This document shows positions 33,792 through 43,932 of a stretch of 64,000 bases of DNA, one piece after another (the first letter of the stretch is position 1; every line of letters starts with the position of its first letter). The notes beneath the pieces were generated by a model. The model saw nothing but the letters and a program-made list of their open reading frames with translations. It made no database searches and was not told where the DNA came from. Both the position numbers and the translations under genes were made by a program. Source of the DNA: Bacteroidales bacterium (GTDB taxonomy: Bacteria > Bacteroidota > Bacteroidia > Bacteroidales > UBA932); contig JAKSJG010000002.1 in NCBI GenBank assembly GCA_024398365.1, positions 47,193 to 111,192 on the forward strand, in the 5' to 3' direction.

Positions 33792-36017
33792 TTACATTTT
33801 CCAAAGTGTGTATCTGAGTCCGGCATAGAACTTCGCACCCATCAGCGGACCCCAGATGCAGCTGGCGTTGAAGCCCTGGCTGAATGGGTTGTCGGCGGCA
33901 AGTATGGCGTCCTGCTGCCTGAAACCGGTGATATTCTCGCCGCCCACATAGACGTCAAGACCCTTGAACTTGCGGGTCACCTGCGCGTAGAGCATAGGAT
34001 AAACCGGAGAATATTCTTCATCCATGAAATACGGCAGCTTCATAGGGCCGTTGATCTGGGCTGTGAAATCGAATATCCACTTGCTCATAGGCATAGTGTA
34101 CTGCAGATTGAGCACGCCCTTGTAGCGGCTGGTCATCGGCCTTTCCACCAGGCCCTGTCCCTGCAGTGTCACGCGCGCATCCGTATAGCGGAATGTAGCA
34201 ACCACATTGAATCTCTCGAAAGGATCCACGTTGAAATCCACCTGATATGTGTTGGTGTAGGACTTGCCATCGAGATTGTAAAGGCAGACTGCCCTCGAAT
34301 CGCACTCCTGGTCAACTATCACCTGGTTGACGAAATCGTTGCGGAAATAGTCGAAACTCAGATAAGTATTGTCCTCCTCATAGCCGAAAGGCAGATAGAA
34401 GGTGATGTTGCCGCCGAAGGTCCAGGCGTCCTCCATAGTGTCCAGATCGTCGGCAATCCTGATCTCACGCCCGGTGGAGAACATTCCAAGATTGTCGGTA
34501 AATACGCTGGAGCAGCGGAAGCCGCGGCCACCGAGGGCGCGGAATATGATATCGTCAGTGAACGAATACTTGAAATTGACACGCGGAGCGAAGAGCCAGC
34601 CATGTATCAGGTTGTATTCGAGATTGAGACCTCCCTGGAAGGTCACCTTGTCATCCAATGTATAAGTATATTCGCCAAAAGCGGCCATGGACGACTCGAT
34701 ATAGCTCATATCCGGACCTTTGGACGGGCCGAAAAGCCTGTCCACCATCTTCTGGTCGAACTTGTCAGACTTGGCTGTGAGACCTGCCTCTATCTTGTGG
34801 AGGTCACTCAGCTCATTCTGATAGATGACATTGAGGAAATATGAATCCTGATGGCCGTTATAGTCCTTCAATCCGAAGAATGAGTCGAACCTGTGGTGAT
34901 TGAAATCGGCCACCATGGCAATGTTCGCGCTGTTCTCCTCATTGAGCGGAATGCCCACCTTGAGATAGCCGTTGATGCCGTCATTCACGATATTGGATCC
35001 CCAGATGCGGTTGTTCAGGTTCCACTCGTTATCCTTGGTGGCGGACATCTGCCCGCCGAGACGGTTGTCATTGATGTAACGCCATCCGAAGCGCACCTGC
35101 ACGCCGCTCGGATCGTAGTATAGCCAGCGGTTCGCCACGTTGATCTGGAGATTCTCCGGTTCGTCACGGAATCCGTCCTCATTGTTGTCCATAGACATCG
35201 CGGTAGAGCCGACGTGGGTCAGGAGTATGGTGCTCCACTTGGGGCTGAACTGCACAGCTGACACCACATTGGCCTCGAGCATCGCATCGTTGCTGCCGTA
35301 GAGCTGCACGAAAAGCGGAGTCTCATCCGTAGGCTTGCGGTGCTCCATATTGATCTGGCCCGTTATGGCCTCCAGTCCGTTGATGACAGAGGACGGGCCC
35401 TTTGCGATCTGTATGCTCTCGAGCCACTGGCCCGGCACATATGACAGTCCGAAAGGATTGGCGAGACCGCGCATCACAGGGCGGTTCTCGTCGAGCATCT
35501 GGGTATATGTGCCCGAGAGTCCGAGCAACTTGATCTGGCGGGCGCCTGTAACAGCGTCGGAATAGCCGACCGTTACGCTTGCTGAGTTCTCGAAGCTCTC
35601 CGCAAGTGCGCAGCAGGCCATCTTGCAAAGGCCTGCGGCAGAAATGACCTCGGTCTTGACCGACTTGATCCTGGAGAGGCCCTCGGTGCGTGCTGTCACC
35701 ACAGCCTCATCTACCTCATTTTCCCCGGAAAGATAGAAGTCCGCCTTGTCCACACCCGGAGTCACAACCACGGTGTCTCTGGTATATCCCACATAGGTCG
35801 CCACCAGGGTCGCCTTCTGTCCGTAGGAGGAGATGCTGAAACGGCCGTCAGCATCCGCCTCAAGGAGTTTGGACTTCTCGAGCCAATACACCTGAGCGAA
35901 CGGCAGAGGTTCTGCAGAACCGCCTGGTTTCCTGTACCATACGCTACCGCTGAAACTCTGGGCCAGAGCGGTTGCGGCCAGGCTGAGAAAAGTAAGACAG
36001 ATTAATAATCTCTTCAT
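33792..36017 (-). CDS. TonB-dependent receptor, probable metal uptake
   Basis: The start MKRLLICLTFLSLAATALAQ is a signal peptide, giving 741 residues. After it come a carboxypeptidase-regulatory-like beta domain (about 20-100, with PLPFAQVYWLEKSKLLEADADGRFSIS features), a plug domain (about 115-230; LLGLSGTYTQMLDENRPVMRGL, QIAKGPSSVINGLEAITGQINM) and an outer-membrane barrel ending in an aromatic TLWKM. No SusD partner is nearby, so it is not a glycan utilisation system. The adjacent HMA protein suggests copper or another soft metal as cargo. Confidence 0.9.
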   Translation of the reverse strand: MKRLLICLTFLSLAATALAQSFSGSVWYRKPGGSAEPLPFAQVYWLEKSKLLEADADGRFSISSYGQKATLVATYVGYTRDTVVVTPGVDKADFYLSGENEVDEAVVTARTEGLSRIKSVKTEVISAAGLCKMACCALAESFENSASVTVGYSDAVTGARQIKLLGLSGTYTQMLDENRPVMRGLANPFGLSYVPGQWLESIQIAKGPSSVINGLEAITGQINMEHRKPTDETPLFVQLYGSNDAMLEANVVSAVQFSPKWSTILLTHVGSTAMSMDNNEDGFRDEPENLQINVANRWLYYDPSGVQVRFGWRYINDNRLGGQMSATKDNEWNLNNRIWGSNIVNDGINGYLKVGIPLNEENSANIAMVADFNHHRFDSFFGLKDYNGHQDSYFLNVIYQNELSDLHKIEAGLTAKSDKFDQKMVDRLFGPSKGPDMSYIESSMAAFGEYTYTLDDKVTFQGGLNLEYNLIHGWLFAPRVNFKYSFTDDIIFRALGGRGFRCSSVFTDNLGMFSTGREIRIADDLDTMEDAWTFGGNITFYLPFGYEEDNTYLSFDYFRNDFVNQVIVDQECDSRAVCLYNLDGKSYTNTYQVDFNVDPFERFNVVATFRYTDARVTLQGQGLVERPMTSRYKGVLNLQYTMPMSKWIFDFTAQINGPMKLPYFMDEEYSPVYPMLYAQVTRKFKGLDVYVGGENITGFRQQDAILAADNPFSQGFNASCIWGPLMGAKFYAGLRYTLWKM

Positions 36018-36042
36018 ATCAACAAACTCCCATCTAATCAAG

Positions 36043-36073
36043 CAAAATTACGGAGATTTGCCTATATTTGCAA
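36043..36073 (-). promoter_or_regulatory. Promoter for the receptor-HMA-nfn-hisS run
   Basis: TAATTTTG (minus, 36043-36050) has TTG 20 nt upstream (36071-36073). On the plus strand TATATTTG at 36063-36070 is suitably placed for sppA, so the two promoters overlap back to back. Confidence 0.6.
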
Positions 36074-36117
36074 GAAATGAACCAAGTACTGACGCATAAA
36101 TCACATTTTGAAGAGAT

Positions 36118-37938
36118 ATGAAACCAATGGGTAAAATAATCGTCGGTTCCGCTGTGGGATTCCTCCTGGCATCGATCGTCATTTCCTTCATAAAGATATT
36201 CTCCCTCATCGCACTGGCAGGCATCCTGGCAGGCAGCAGCGAAGTCAAGACGCCCGGACAGGGCATACTCAAGATTGACTTCAACACCCCTGTCACCGAA
36301 CAGTCCACGGAGTCACTCAACTTCGCGGGCGGAGCCCCCGGCGCCATGTCCCTCGGCATGAACACATCCATCTCAGTCTATTCGATGGTCAGGGCCATCG
36401 AACATGCCGCAGAGGACCCGGCCATCAAGTTCATCTATATGACCCCCGAAGACCCGGGCATGACCATGAGCATGGCCACCGCAGAGGAAGTGCGCAGGGC
36501 ACTGGCCAAATTCAGAGCCTCCGGCAAACCTGTTGTCTCCTACTCCACGACACTCTCAGGCGAAGGCTACTATCTCGCCTCCGTTGCGGACAAGGTAATG
36601 TTCAACACTTACGGTGACCCTATGATATTCGGCATGAGCTCCGGAGTGGTATTCTTCAAGGACGCCCTCGACAAGCTCGGCATCGAGATGCAGCTTATCC
36701 GCCACGGCAAATACAAGGCCGCCGGAGAACAGTTCACCAAGAATGACCTCACCCCGGAGAACAAGGAGCAGAACCAGGCAATGGTGGATGCGCTCTGGGA
36801 CGCCTGGGCTGAGGATATCGCAGCGTCCAGGGATTTCACAAAGGAGGAATTCAACTCATGGCTGGACAACCTTGAGATCAGCAGCGCCAAGTCACTTCTG
36901 GACAAGGGCCTCGTCGATCAGCTCGCTTATCAGGACGAAGTTGACGAATACCTCTGCAAGCTCTACGGCGTTGATGAAGCCAAGGACCTCAAGTTCACAG
37001 ACATAGCCCAATACGCATCAACGATCAAGAGCAGCCGCAAGGGAAAGGACAAGATTGCAGTAGTTTACGCCAATGGCGAAATAATGGTGGACACTCCTTC
37101 GGACAACGCCATCTCAGGCATCAAACTTGCAGCCGACCTCGCCGAGATACGCAAGGACGAAAGCATCAAGGCTGTGGTGCTCAGAGTCAACTCCCCTGGC
37201 GGAGCCGCCCAGGGAGCAGAGATGATCAACCGCGAACTCGGCCTGCTCAAGGCGGAGAAGCCTGTGATAGCAAGTTACGGCGACTATGCGGCTTCCGGAG
37301 GATACTGGATCTCCGCCCGCGCCGACAAGATATTCTGCGACAAGAGCACACTTACCGGCTCCATAGGCGTATTCTCGATGATACCGTCCTTCGGCAAGGC
37401 CCTCAGGAACAAGGCCGGAGTCAATATCGTGGCTGTGAATTCCAACAAGCACAGCGACATTTACTCCATGATGAGGCCGCTCGACGCAAATGAAACCAAA
37501 TATATGGAAGACGCCATCGAAAAAGTATATACGGATTTCACATCCATCGTGGCTGAAGGCCGCGGCATGAGCGTGGAGGCGGTTGACAGCCTCGGCCAGG
37601 GCCGCGTCTGGGCGGGAAGCGATGCTCTCGAGGCCGGCCTGGTTGACGAATGCGGAGGTCTGGTCGATGCCATACGGTACGCAGAACAGATTGCCGGATT
37701 TGACGAAGGCTATTGCAAGATAGTCGAGTATCCGGCAGTCAAGACCACATACGAGAAGCTGATGGAAGGTTTCGGCAACGCAAAGGCGGCCGTCAAGGCC
37801 ATGACATCATCCGGGAAGATCAGTAAGAAAGTCAAGGACAATCCAGTACCGGCATTCGAGGCTGCCTATTCCACACTACAGGAAGAGAACATGCCCCGTA
37901 CCTGGGCACGCATGCCATACATTTTTGAATTCAGATAA
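36118..37938 (+). CDS. sppA: Signal peptide peptidase SppA, 67 kDa type
   Basis: This membrane-anchored serine protease digests leftover signal peptides. It has an N-terminal membrane helix (about residues 8-32) and two tandem S49 domains. The general-base lysine is Lys198 in HGKYKAAGEQF and the nucleophile is Ser393 in DYAASGGYWIS; SPGGAAQGAEMI forms the oxyanion region. The 606 residues match the long E. coli-type SppA. It precedes lpxD by 9 nt and probably heads the lipid A transcript. Confidence 0.95.
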   Translation: MKPMGKIIVGSAVGFLLASIVISFIKIFSLIALAGILAGSSEVKTPGQGILKIDFNTPVTEQSTESLNFAGGAPGAMSLGMNTSISVYSMVRAIEHAAEDPAIKFIYMTPEDPGMTMSMATAEEVRRALAKFRASGKPVVSYSTTLSGEGYYLASVADKVMFNTYGDPMIFGMSSGVVFFKDALDKLGIEMQLIRHGKYKAAGEQFTKNDLTPENKEQNQAMVDALWDAWAEDIAASRDFTKEEFNSWLDNLEISSAKSLLDKGLVDQLAYQDEVDEYLCKLYGVDEAKDLKFTDIAQYASTIKSSRKGKDKIAVVYANGEIMVDTPSDNAISGIKLAADLAEIRKDESIKAVVLRVNSPGGAAQGAEMINRELGLLKAEKPVIASYGDYAASGGYWISARADKIFCDKSTLTGSIGVFSMIPSFGKALRNKAGVNIVAVNSNKHSDIYSMMRPLDANETKYMEDAIEKVYTDFTSIVAEGRGMSVEAVDSLGQGRVWAGSDALEAGLVDECGGLVDAIRYAEQIAGFDEGYCKIVEYPAVKTTYEKLMEGFGNAKAAVKAMTSSGKISKKVKDNPVPAFEAAYSTLQEENMPRTWARMPYIFEFR

Positions 37939-37947
37939 CAGAGCATA

Positions 37948-38913
37948 ATGAGAGGATCGATTTCGGCACAGGAAATAGCGGAGCTCCTCGGAGGCACGGT
38001 TGAGGGCAACCCGCAGGCCACCGCCAGCGCGCCTGCACGCATAGAGCACGGCAAGCCGGGCACAGTCTGCTTCTTCGCCAACCCCAAGTACGAGCATTAC
38101 GTATATGAATGCAAGGCCGACATCCTCCTCGTATCCAAGGATTTCCAGCCGAAGCAGCCCGTATCCGCCACCATGGTGCGGCTCGACGACCCATACGCCG
38201 GTGTCGCAGCGCTCCTGGAGTGGTTCAACAGCCTCAGGAGACAGCGCCGCAGAGGCAACAGCCTCCGCTGCAGGTTCGCGTACAACATAAGCGTAGCCGC
38301 TTCCGCACGCATAGGCAGAGGCAGCCGCATCTATCCCCAGGTCTATATCGGCCCGCGGGTCAGGATCGGCCGTGACTGCATCATCTATCCGGGCGTGAAG
38401 ATATATCACGACTGCGTCATCGGTGACAACTGCATCATACACGCCAATTCCGTGATAGGCTCCGACGGCTTCGGATTCGCCCCTGTCGGGGACGGTTCAT
38501 ACAAGAAGATTCCTCAGACCGGCAACGTTGTGCTGGAGCGCGACGTGGAGATCGGCGCATGCACGACCATCGACCGCTCGACCATGGGTTCAACCATCAT
38601 TCACAGCGGGGTGAAGATTGACAACCTCTGCCAGGTCGCCCACAATGTCGAGATCGGTGACAACACAGTCATTGCCGCGCAGAGCGGCATCGCCGGCTCC
38701 ACCAAGGTCGGCAAGCAGTGCGTCATCGGCGGACAGAGCGGAATCATAGGCCACATAGAAGTGGCGGACAACACCACCCTCGCCGCACGCAGCGGCATCA
38801 TAGGCAATGTCCGCAAGGAAGGTGAGATCCTGCTCGGCTTTCCCGCATTTGACCGCAAGGAATACCTCAAGGCATACGCCGCATTCAAGGCCGCGGCTAA
38901 AAAAAGCAAATGA
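37948..38913 (+). CDS. lpxD: UDP-3-O-acylglucosamine N-acyltransferase LpxD
   Basis: LpxD adds the second acyl chain to UDP-3-O-acyl-GlcN in lipid A synthesis. The 321-residue protein has the N-terminal uridine-binding domain (about 1-100, with [15 protein letters not shown]) and a left-handed beta helix of hexapeptide repeats. The catalytic His is in [12 protein letters not shown] and the GSDGFGFAP segment is typical. A C-terminal helix ([16 protein letters not shown]) binds acyl carrier protein. Its stop overlaps the lpxC start (ATGA). Confidence 0.95.
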   Translation: MRGSISAQEIAELLGGTVEGNPQATASAPARIEHGKPGTVCFFANPKYEHYVYECKADILLVSKDFQPKQPVSATMVRLDDPYAGVAALLEWFNSLRRQRRRGNSLRCRFAYNISVAASARIGRGSRIYPQVYIGPRVRIGRDCIIYPGVKIYHDCVIGDNCIIHANSVIGSDGFGFAPVGDGSYKKIPQTGNVVLERDVEIGACTTIDRSTMGSTIIHSGVKIDNLCQVAHNVEIGDNTVIAAQSGIAGSTKVGKQCVIGGQSGIIGHIEVADNTTLAARSGIIGNVRKEGEILLGFPAFDRKEYLKAYAAFKAAAKKSK

Positions 38914-39836
38914 AACAACGCACACTAGCAAGGTCCTGCCAGTTTGAAGGCGTAGGACTCCATACAGGAAAACACGTAACCGTAACAGTCCAGAGCGCAC
39001 CGGCTGACTTCGGAATCTGCTTCGTCAGGACAGACAATGCCAGACGCCCCGTCTATGTGAACACATTCACGGCCGTATCTGAAGAAAGATGCACCGTACT
39101 CAGCGAAAACGACGTGCAGATCGTCACCCCTGAACACCTGCTCTCCGCACTGAACGGACTCGGCATCAACAATGCCGCCATCTCGCTGGACTCCCCTGAA
39201 CTCCCTATCCTGGACGGCAGCGCAGCGCAGTTCACTGAAGCGTTCCTCAATGCCGGCATCAAGGAGCTCCCAGAGGACAAGGACTACCTGACCATCGACG
39301 AGCCATTCGAATACGAGACCGAAAGCGGTGCCAGATACCGCTTCGAACCTTCCGACAGGCTCAAGATCGACGTCACAGTGGAATATCCGTCCAAGGTGGT
39401 GGGCTGCCAGAGTGCGCACTACGACGAGGACACGGACTATGCCGCAGAGATCGCCCCTTGCCGCACGTTCTGCTTCCTCAACGAGCTGGAGCCGCTCCTG
39501 GAGAAGGGCCTGATCAAGGGCGGCAGCCTTGACAACGCACTGGTGGTGGTTGACGAGGAACCGTCTGAAGAGACACTCGCCAAACTCCGCGAGGCATTCG
39601 ACATGCCGGATCTCCACAGAGCTCCCGAAGGATATCTGAGCAATGCGGGGCTCAAGTTCGACAACGAGATCGCACGCCACAAGCTGCTCGACCTCATAGG
39701 TGACCTCACCCTCGCCGCCATGCCTGTCAGAGCAAAGATCACAGCATACAAACCTGGCCACAAATCCAACGCAGAAGCCATTGACGCCCTCGTGGCACAG
39801 GCCTACGCCGGAATAGAAGACGAAGATGATGAATAA
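38910..39836 (+). CDS. lpxC: UDP-3-O-acyl-N-acetylglucosamine deacetylase LpxC, unfused
   Basis: LpxC is the zinc deacetylase that commits to lipid A synthesis. Zinc ligands are in PEHLLSAL and [10 protein letters not shown], and the catalytic His is in [11 protein letters not shown]. The protein is 308 residues and ends in EDEDDE shortly after that His. In most Bacteroidota LpxC is fused to the dehydratase FabZ in a chain of about 460 residues; here the FabZ half is absent and lpxA starts within the last codons. It overlaps both neighbours (4 nt and 11 nt). Confidence 0.93.
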   Translation: MKQRTLARSCQFEGVGLHTGKHVTVTVQSAPADFGICFVRTDNARRPVYVNTFTAVSEERCTVLSENDVQIVTPEHLLSALNGLGINNAAISLDSPELPILDGSAAQFTEAFLNAGIKELPEDKDYLTIDEPFEYETESGARYRFEPSDRLKIDVTVEYPSKVVGCQSAHYDEDTDYAAEIAPCRTFCFLNELEPLLEKGLIKGGSLDNALVVVDEEPSEETLAKLREAFDMPDLHRAPEGYLSNAGLKFDNEIARHKLLDLIGDLTLAAMPVRAKITAYKPGHKSNAEAIDALVAQAYAGIEDEDDE

Positions 39837-40608
39837 CACACAAAGCTACATACATCCGGACGCTAAGATCGGCAAAGATGTCGAGATCGGTCCGTTCTGC
39901 TACATCGCAGCCAATGTCGAAATCGGCGACGGCTGCAAGATCGGCCCTCACGCCACCATCTACGACTACGTGAAGATGGGCAAAGGCTGTTCAGTCTTCC
40001 CTGGAGCCGTCATAGGAGCCATACCGCAGGACCTCAAGTTCGAAGGCGAAGAGACCTGGGTTGAGATAGGTGACAACACCACCATACGCGAGTGCGCCAC
40101 CATCAACCGCGGTACAGCCGCCAGCGGCAAATACAAGACTGTCGTCGGCAGCGACTGCCTCATAATGTCCTACGTCCACATCGCCCACGACTGCAGGGTC
40201 GGAAACCACTGCATCTTCTCAAGCTTCACAGGTCTCGCCGGCGAGACAGACGTTGATGACTGGGCCATACTCGGCGGAGGAGCACTGGTGCACCAGTTCT
40301 CTCACATCGGCGCCCACGCGATGATTGGCGGCGGCAACACCGTCACCAAGGACGTTCCTCCTTACGTCCTCGCAGGACGCAATCCGGTAATGTTTGAAGG
40401 CATCAATCTGGTCGGCCTGCGCCGCCGTGGCTTCGATGCCGCCACCATCGAGGAGATAAAGGAGATGTACCGCATCATCTACGGACCGGGTACGGTAGCC
40501 GAGGCCTGCGCCAGGATTGCCGGGGCCTTTCCGCAGAGCGAACACCGCGACAATATTCTCAATTTTATAACCGCATCCAAACGCGGCATCATCAAATCCG
40601 CCGTCTGA
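39826..40608 (+). CDS. lpxA: UDP-N-acetylglucosamine O-acyltransferase LpxA
   Basis: LpxA performs the first acylation in lipid A synthesis. The left-handed beta helix repeats are clear (IHPDAKIGKDVEIGPFCYI, PGAVIGAIPQDLKF, SYVHIAHDCRVGNHC with the catalytic His). The C-terminal helical domain includes GRNPVMFEGINLVGLRRRGF. At 260 residues it has normal length. It starts at 39826 or the adjacent ATG 39829, inside the lpxC 3' end, and is followed 2 nt later by the WbqC gene. Confidence 0.96.
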   Translation: MMNNTQSYIHPDAKIGKDVEIGPFCYIAANVEIGDGCKIGPHATIYDYVKMGKGCSVFPGAVIGAIPQDLKFEGEETWVEIGDNTTIRECATINRGTAASGKYKTVVGSDCLIMSYVHIAHDCRVGNHCIFSSFTGLAGETDVDDWAILGGGALVHQFSHIGAHAMIGGGNTVTKDVPPYVLAGRNPVMFEGINLVGLRRRGFDAATIEEIKEMYRIIYGPGTVAEACARIAGAFPQSEHRDNILNFITASKRGIIKSAV

Positions 40609-40610
40609 CA

Positions 40611-41237
40611 ATGGCCGTCTTCGGGCAATGCATACTCACGACGGCGTATCTGCCGCCGGTTGACTGGTTCCGCGCCGCCGCGCGAAGCGGCAGGCTGCTC
40701 ATCGAGCAGCACGAGAACTTCCAGAAGCAGTCCTGGCGCAGCCGCTGCCTCATACTGACATCACAGGGCACCGAAGCCCTGCTTGTGCCTGTACAGCGCA
40801 ACGGTGATGAAAAGATACCGATACGTGACGCCCGCATAGACTATTCCGAGCCCTGGATACTCAAGCACAGAAGGGCTCTGGAAGCCGCCTACAACTCATC
40901 CGCATTCTTCGAATACTACAAGGACGACATCTTCTCCATACTTGACCGCAGGTACGAATTCCTCTTCGACCTCAACCTCGACCTGATAAGCCTGCTCCTG
41001 CGTATGACCGGCATAAGGGCTGAGATTGAATTCACGCAAGAGTATATCAATGAATACCCGGAAGGCGACCTTCGCAAGATCATACAGCCCAAGTACCGCG
41101 GCGAAGCCCTATGGGATGCAAAAAAAGAGAAGACCTGGTTTCAGGTCTTCCCTTCCGGCAGGGACTTCGTCCCCGGTCTTTCTGTCATCGACCTCCTCTG
41201 TGCTGAGGGGCCGAACTCGACTGAATTTCTCCTTTAG
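40611..41237 (+). CDS. WbqC family protein
   Basis: This 208-residue protein matches the WbqC-like family: an early LTTAYLPPVDWFRA, ENFQKQSWRSRC, IRDARIDYSEPW and the downstream IQPKYRGEALWD. Members occur in O-antigen and surface-glycan loci, where they are thought to act on sugar nucleotides or glycan transfer; the activity is not established. It follows lpxA by 2 nt, closing the lipid A gene run. It ends 2 nt before the convergent OmpP1-like gene. Confidence 0.85.
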   Translation: MAVFGQCILTTAYLPPVDWFRAAARSGRLLIEQHENFQKQSWRSRCLILTSQGTEALLVPVQRNGDEKIPIRDARIDYSEPWILKHRRALEAAYNSSAFFEYYKDDIFSILDRRYEFLFDLNLDLISLLLRMTGIRAEIEFTQEYINEYPEGDLRKIIQPKYRGEALWDAKKEKTWFQVFPSGRDFVPGLSVIDLLCAEGPNSTEFLL

Positions 41238-41239
41238 AT

Positions 41240-42790
41240 TTAGAACTTCACTGCAAGTGTGAATACGAGCTTGCTGATGTTCTTCCTGAGATCAATCACA
41301 GGAGCTGATACATTGTCATAGCTTTCAAATGCCTGAAACATCTGGTGCTCTGGATTGACCATTGTCTGGTATGCCACGTCGAAGCTTGTGCGTCCGTCAC
41401 CGAGCTTGAACCCGAGACCGCCTGATACGAAATCAAGTGAAGGATAATCGTAGGTGATACGGTCAGCATTGTCAACGAGGCTGCCAGGTGTGCTGTAGTG
41501 GTTGTAGCCACCGCGAAGAGCCACACGGCCGTTGAGCCAGAACTCAGCACCAGCACGGATGACGCTTGCGTAGCCGAAGCCATCGCGCATCTGACGGTTA
41601 GCATCTGCAAATTCGGTCTGATTGCCGTAATACATTGCACCGTAGTTCACACCTTCGTAGTCAACGCTTACCAGGCCGAGACCGCCGAATGTGTATGCAG
41701 CACCGAGGCTCCAGCGCATAGGGGTCGTGATCTCGTAGTCATAAGAACGGTAAGGTGATGACTGGTTGTAGTAGTTGCCGTTGGTGAATTCGGATGTCAT
41801 GCGCCTGTTCCAGCTGTCAGTAAGCGAGTACCAGGTAGGGGTCGTGAATGTCGCGCCCAGACGGAGACCGGCAATCGGCGTGTAGATTGCACCGAACTTG
41901 GCATTGAAACCGGCTCCGCTGGTATTCTGGCTGTAACTCTTCTCCATTTTCATGAAGGAGTCGTCAAAATCGCCGGGAACCAGGGCGAACTCGGAGTAGT
42001 AATCATAGACAGTGTAGTCAACTGCTATCAGGTTGAGATTGGCTCCAAAGTAGAAGTTATCGTTGGCATTTGCAGAAAAATTGAATGCTATCTCATTTGA
42101 GCCGCCATAGGTCTGGCTGAAAAACTCCTGATTGAGTTTGCCAGCTACGCCGATGGTGCCGTCCTTGGCATAATTCTCAGTGGAACCGATATAGGTGTTG
42201 GAGGAGTTCTCCTCAGGACTCACAAGCCAGCAGTCATATGCCAGGATGGCATCCCAAGGGATGGAATTGTTGTTGTATGGCTCGTAGTTGTCTGTCTTCT
42301 CGAGCAACGAGCAGTCAAGGCCGTTGAGACCGCTTGCAATCGAACCAAGTACGCTGGCCTTGGAGTTGACGCCGTTTGCATAGATGGTATTGTTGAAGCT
42401 GTTGATGCGGTTGAGGGCAAAACCGAAATTGTAGCTGAGGATGCCGGAGGTCCTTCCTGTCTCCGCGGTTGTAACGAATCCGACGTTGGATATTGCGAAA
42501 CGCGTATCCTTGTCAGAAGCAGTGCTGTAATTGAAATCCGTCTGTCCCTTGCTGGTGATGAAGGCCGGCGAGAAAGCGAACTCGCTGCACCTGTACACGC
42601 CTGTACTTGCAGGGTTGACTGCGATGGCACCGAGATCTCCGCCAAGAGCGGTGAAAGCGTTACCCATGGCCATCGTGCGGGCTGTTCCCTCGTAGCGGGT
42701 CTGCGCCACCATGAGTGCATCAGCAGGACCCTGCGCGAAAGCCGCGTTGACAGCCAGAAGAGTACCGAGTATAGTAAAGATTCTTTTCAT
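41240..42790 (-). CDS. OmpP1/FadL-family outer-membrane protein
   Basis: A signal peptide (about 1-19, ending AFAQ) precedes a 14-stranded barrel-type protein. The N-terminal hatch-like region with TARTMAMGNAFTALGGDLGAIAVNPASTGVY is a clear OmpP1/FadL-family mark, and the chain ends in a C-terminal aromatic (LAVKF). FadL transports long-chain fatty acids; in Bacteroidota the substrate of this branch is unknown. The Tyr/Trp-rich lipoprotein gene lies 57 nt upstream on the same strand. Confidence 0.85.
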   Translation of the reverse strand: MKRIFTILGTLLAVNAAFAQGPADALMVAQTRYEGTARTMAMGNAFTALGGDLGAIAVNPASTGVYRCSEFAFSPAFITSKGQTDFNYSTASDKDTRFAISNVGFVTTAETGRTSGILSYNFGFALNRINSFNNTIYANGVNSKASVLGSIASGLNGLDCSLLEKTDNYEPYNNNSIPWDAILAYDCWLVSPEENSSNTYIGSTENYAKDGTIGVAGKLNQEFFSQTYGGSNEIAFNFSANANDNFYFGANLNLIAVDYTVYDYYSEFALVPGDFDDSFMKMEKSYSQNTSGAGFNAKFGAIYTPIAGLRLGATFTTPTWYSLTDSWNRRMTSEFTNGNYYNQSSPYRSYDYEITTPMRWSLGAAYTFGGLGLVSVDYEGVNYGAMYYGNQTEFADANRQMRDGFGYASVIRAGAEFWLNGRVALRGGYNHYSTPGSLVDNADRITYDYPSLDFVSGGLGFKLGDGRTSFDVAYQTMVNPEHQMFQAFESYDNVSAPVIDLRKNISKLVFTLAVKF

Positions 42791-42847
42791 AGTCTTGATG
42801 ATGATTTGATGATTGATAAACTGGGGATTGAAGGATTGTCTCGCCGC

Positions 42848-43906
42848 TTATCTGCGTCCACCTCCGCTGTGGCCTGAACTGCCGCTGAATCCGCCGCCTC
42901 TGCTGCTTGAGCCGCCGCTGAATCCGCCACTGTATCCGCCGCCTGTGCGTGAACCGCCATAGGAAGAACCACCGTAGGAAGAGCTGCCTGATGTGCGTGA
43001 CCCACCGTATGACGAACTGCCTGACGAGCGTGATTCGCTACGGGAGGATGAGTTGGATGAATCGTAGCTGCTTCTGCGTGTGTTGACTGATGAATTTGCC
43101 GGTGTATCGTTGCTGCCGCTTCGACGTGTGTTGATGGTTGTTCCGCCTGTGTTCGTACGTGAACCGCCACGGCTGCCCTGATTATTGATATAGGAATTGG
43201 AACCGCCGCTGGTACGTCTTGTGGTTATCGATCTGTTGCCAGGGTTGTTTGAACCCGGACCATAACCGTTACCTCTGCCTATGCCAGATCCACCAGGAGT
43301 GCCGGCGCTGCCGGAATGACGGCGACCGTAGTTGAGGTGGTCATTGTAGTGGTGATGTGAAGGATAATATGAGTGATGGTAGTAATGATGGTAAGGGTAG
43401 CTCCAGCCCCAGCTGTAGCTGTGATACCAAGGGTCGTACCAGCCGTAGTGGCCGTACCAGCCATAGTCATAATACCAAGGGTCATACCAGTAGCTGCTGT
43501 AGAACCAAGGGTCGTTCCACCTGTACCAGCTGCTGTAGCGCCAAGGGCTGTAGTAGCTGTAGTACGGACTGTACCACCTGCTTGAGTAAGGTGATGCGTA
43601 CCATCCGCCATAATCAAGTGTATAATCATAGGTAGGACTGTCGAACCTGTGAAGGAGATCCTCGTAGCTCACGCCGTCAGCGAGAACGACGTTGCCAAGG
43701 GAATCAGTGGTGAAATAAGAGGCATCGACCTGCCTTTCCTGCTCAAGCATCTGCTGCCTCGCGGCAAGAGCTGCTGTCCTGTCCATTGGATTAGGTCTGT
43801 AGTAGATTCCATCGTCATAGACTGAGGACGCATAGTAGTTCACTCCGCAGGAACTTGCGAGAAGTACTACGGCAATCAGAGAAAGATAGAATACTTTGTT
43901 TTTCAT
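42848..43906 (-). CDS. Tyr/Trp/His- and Ser/Gly-rich low-complexity lipoprotein
   Basis: The start [20 protein letters not shown] is a lipoprotein signal (lipobox ASSC); 352 residues. The N-terminal 100 residues are ordinary sequence ([21 protein letters not shown]). Residues about 100-190 are dominated by Tyr, Trp, His and Pro, with DPW-Y-type blocks ([20 protein letters not shown]). From about 195 to the end it is Gly/Ser/Arg-rich, with [11 protein letters not shown] repeats. It should be exposed or periplasmic, intrinsically disordered and sticky. No known domain is recognised. The promoter TATATTTG at 43967-43974 (minus) serves it. Confidence 0.8.
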   Translation of the reverse strand: MKNKVFYLSLIAVVLLASSCGVNYYASSVYDDGIYYRPNPMDRTAALAARQQMLEQERQVDASYFTTDSLGNVVLADGVSYEDLLHRFDSPTYDYTLDYGGWYASPYSSRWYSPYYSYYSPWRYSSWYRWNDPWFYSSYWYDPWYYDYGWYGHYGWYDPWYHSYSWGWSYPYHHYYHHSYYPSHHHYNDHLNYGRRHSGSAGTPGGSGIGRGNGYGPGSNNPGNRSITTRRTSGGSNSYINNQGSRGGSRTNTGGTTINTRRSGSNDTPANSSVNTRRSSYDSSNSSSRSESRSSGSSSYGGSRTSGSSSYGGSSYGGSRTGGGYSGGFSGGSSSRGGGFSGSSGHSGGGRR

Positions 43907-43932
43907 TTTTACCTCCGTGTCAGTAATTTTTA

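Noticed and set aside
42787-43170. Short minus-strand ORF overlapping the aromatic-rich lipoprotein in another frame
   Set aside because: Its His/Ala/Val repeats are a by-product of the Ser/Gly codon repeats in the real frame, and it has no signal or ribosome site.
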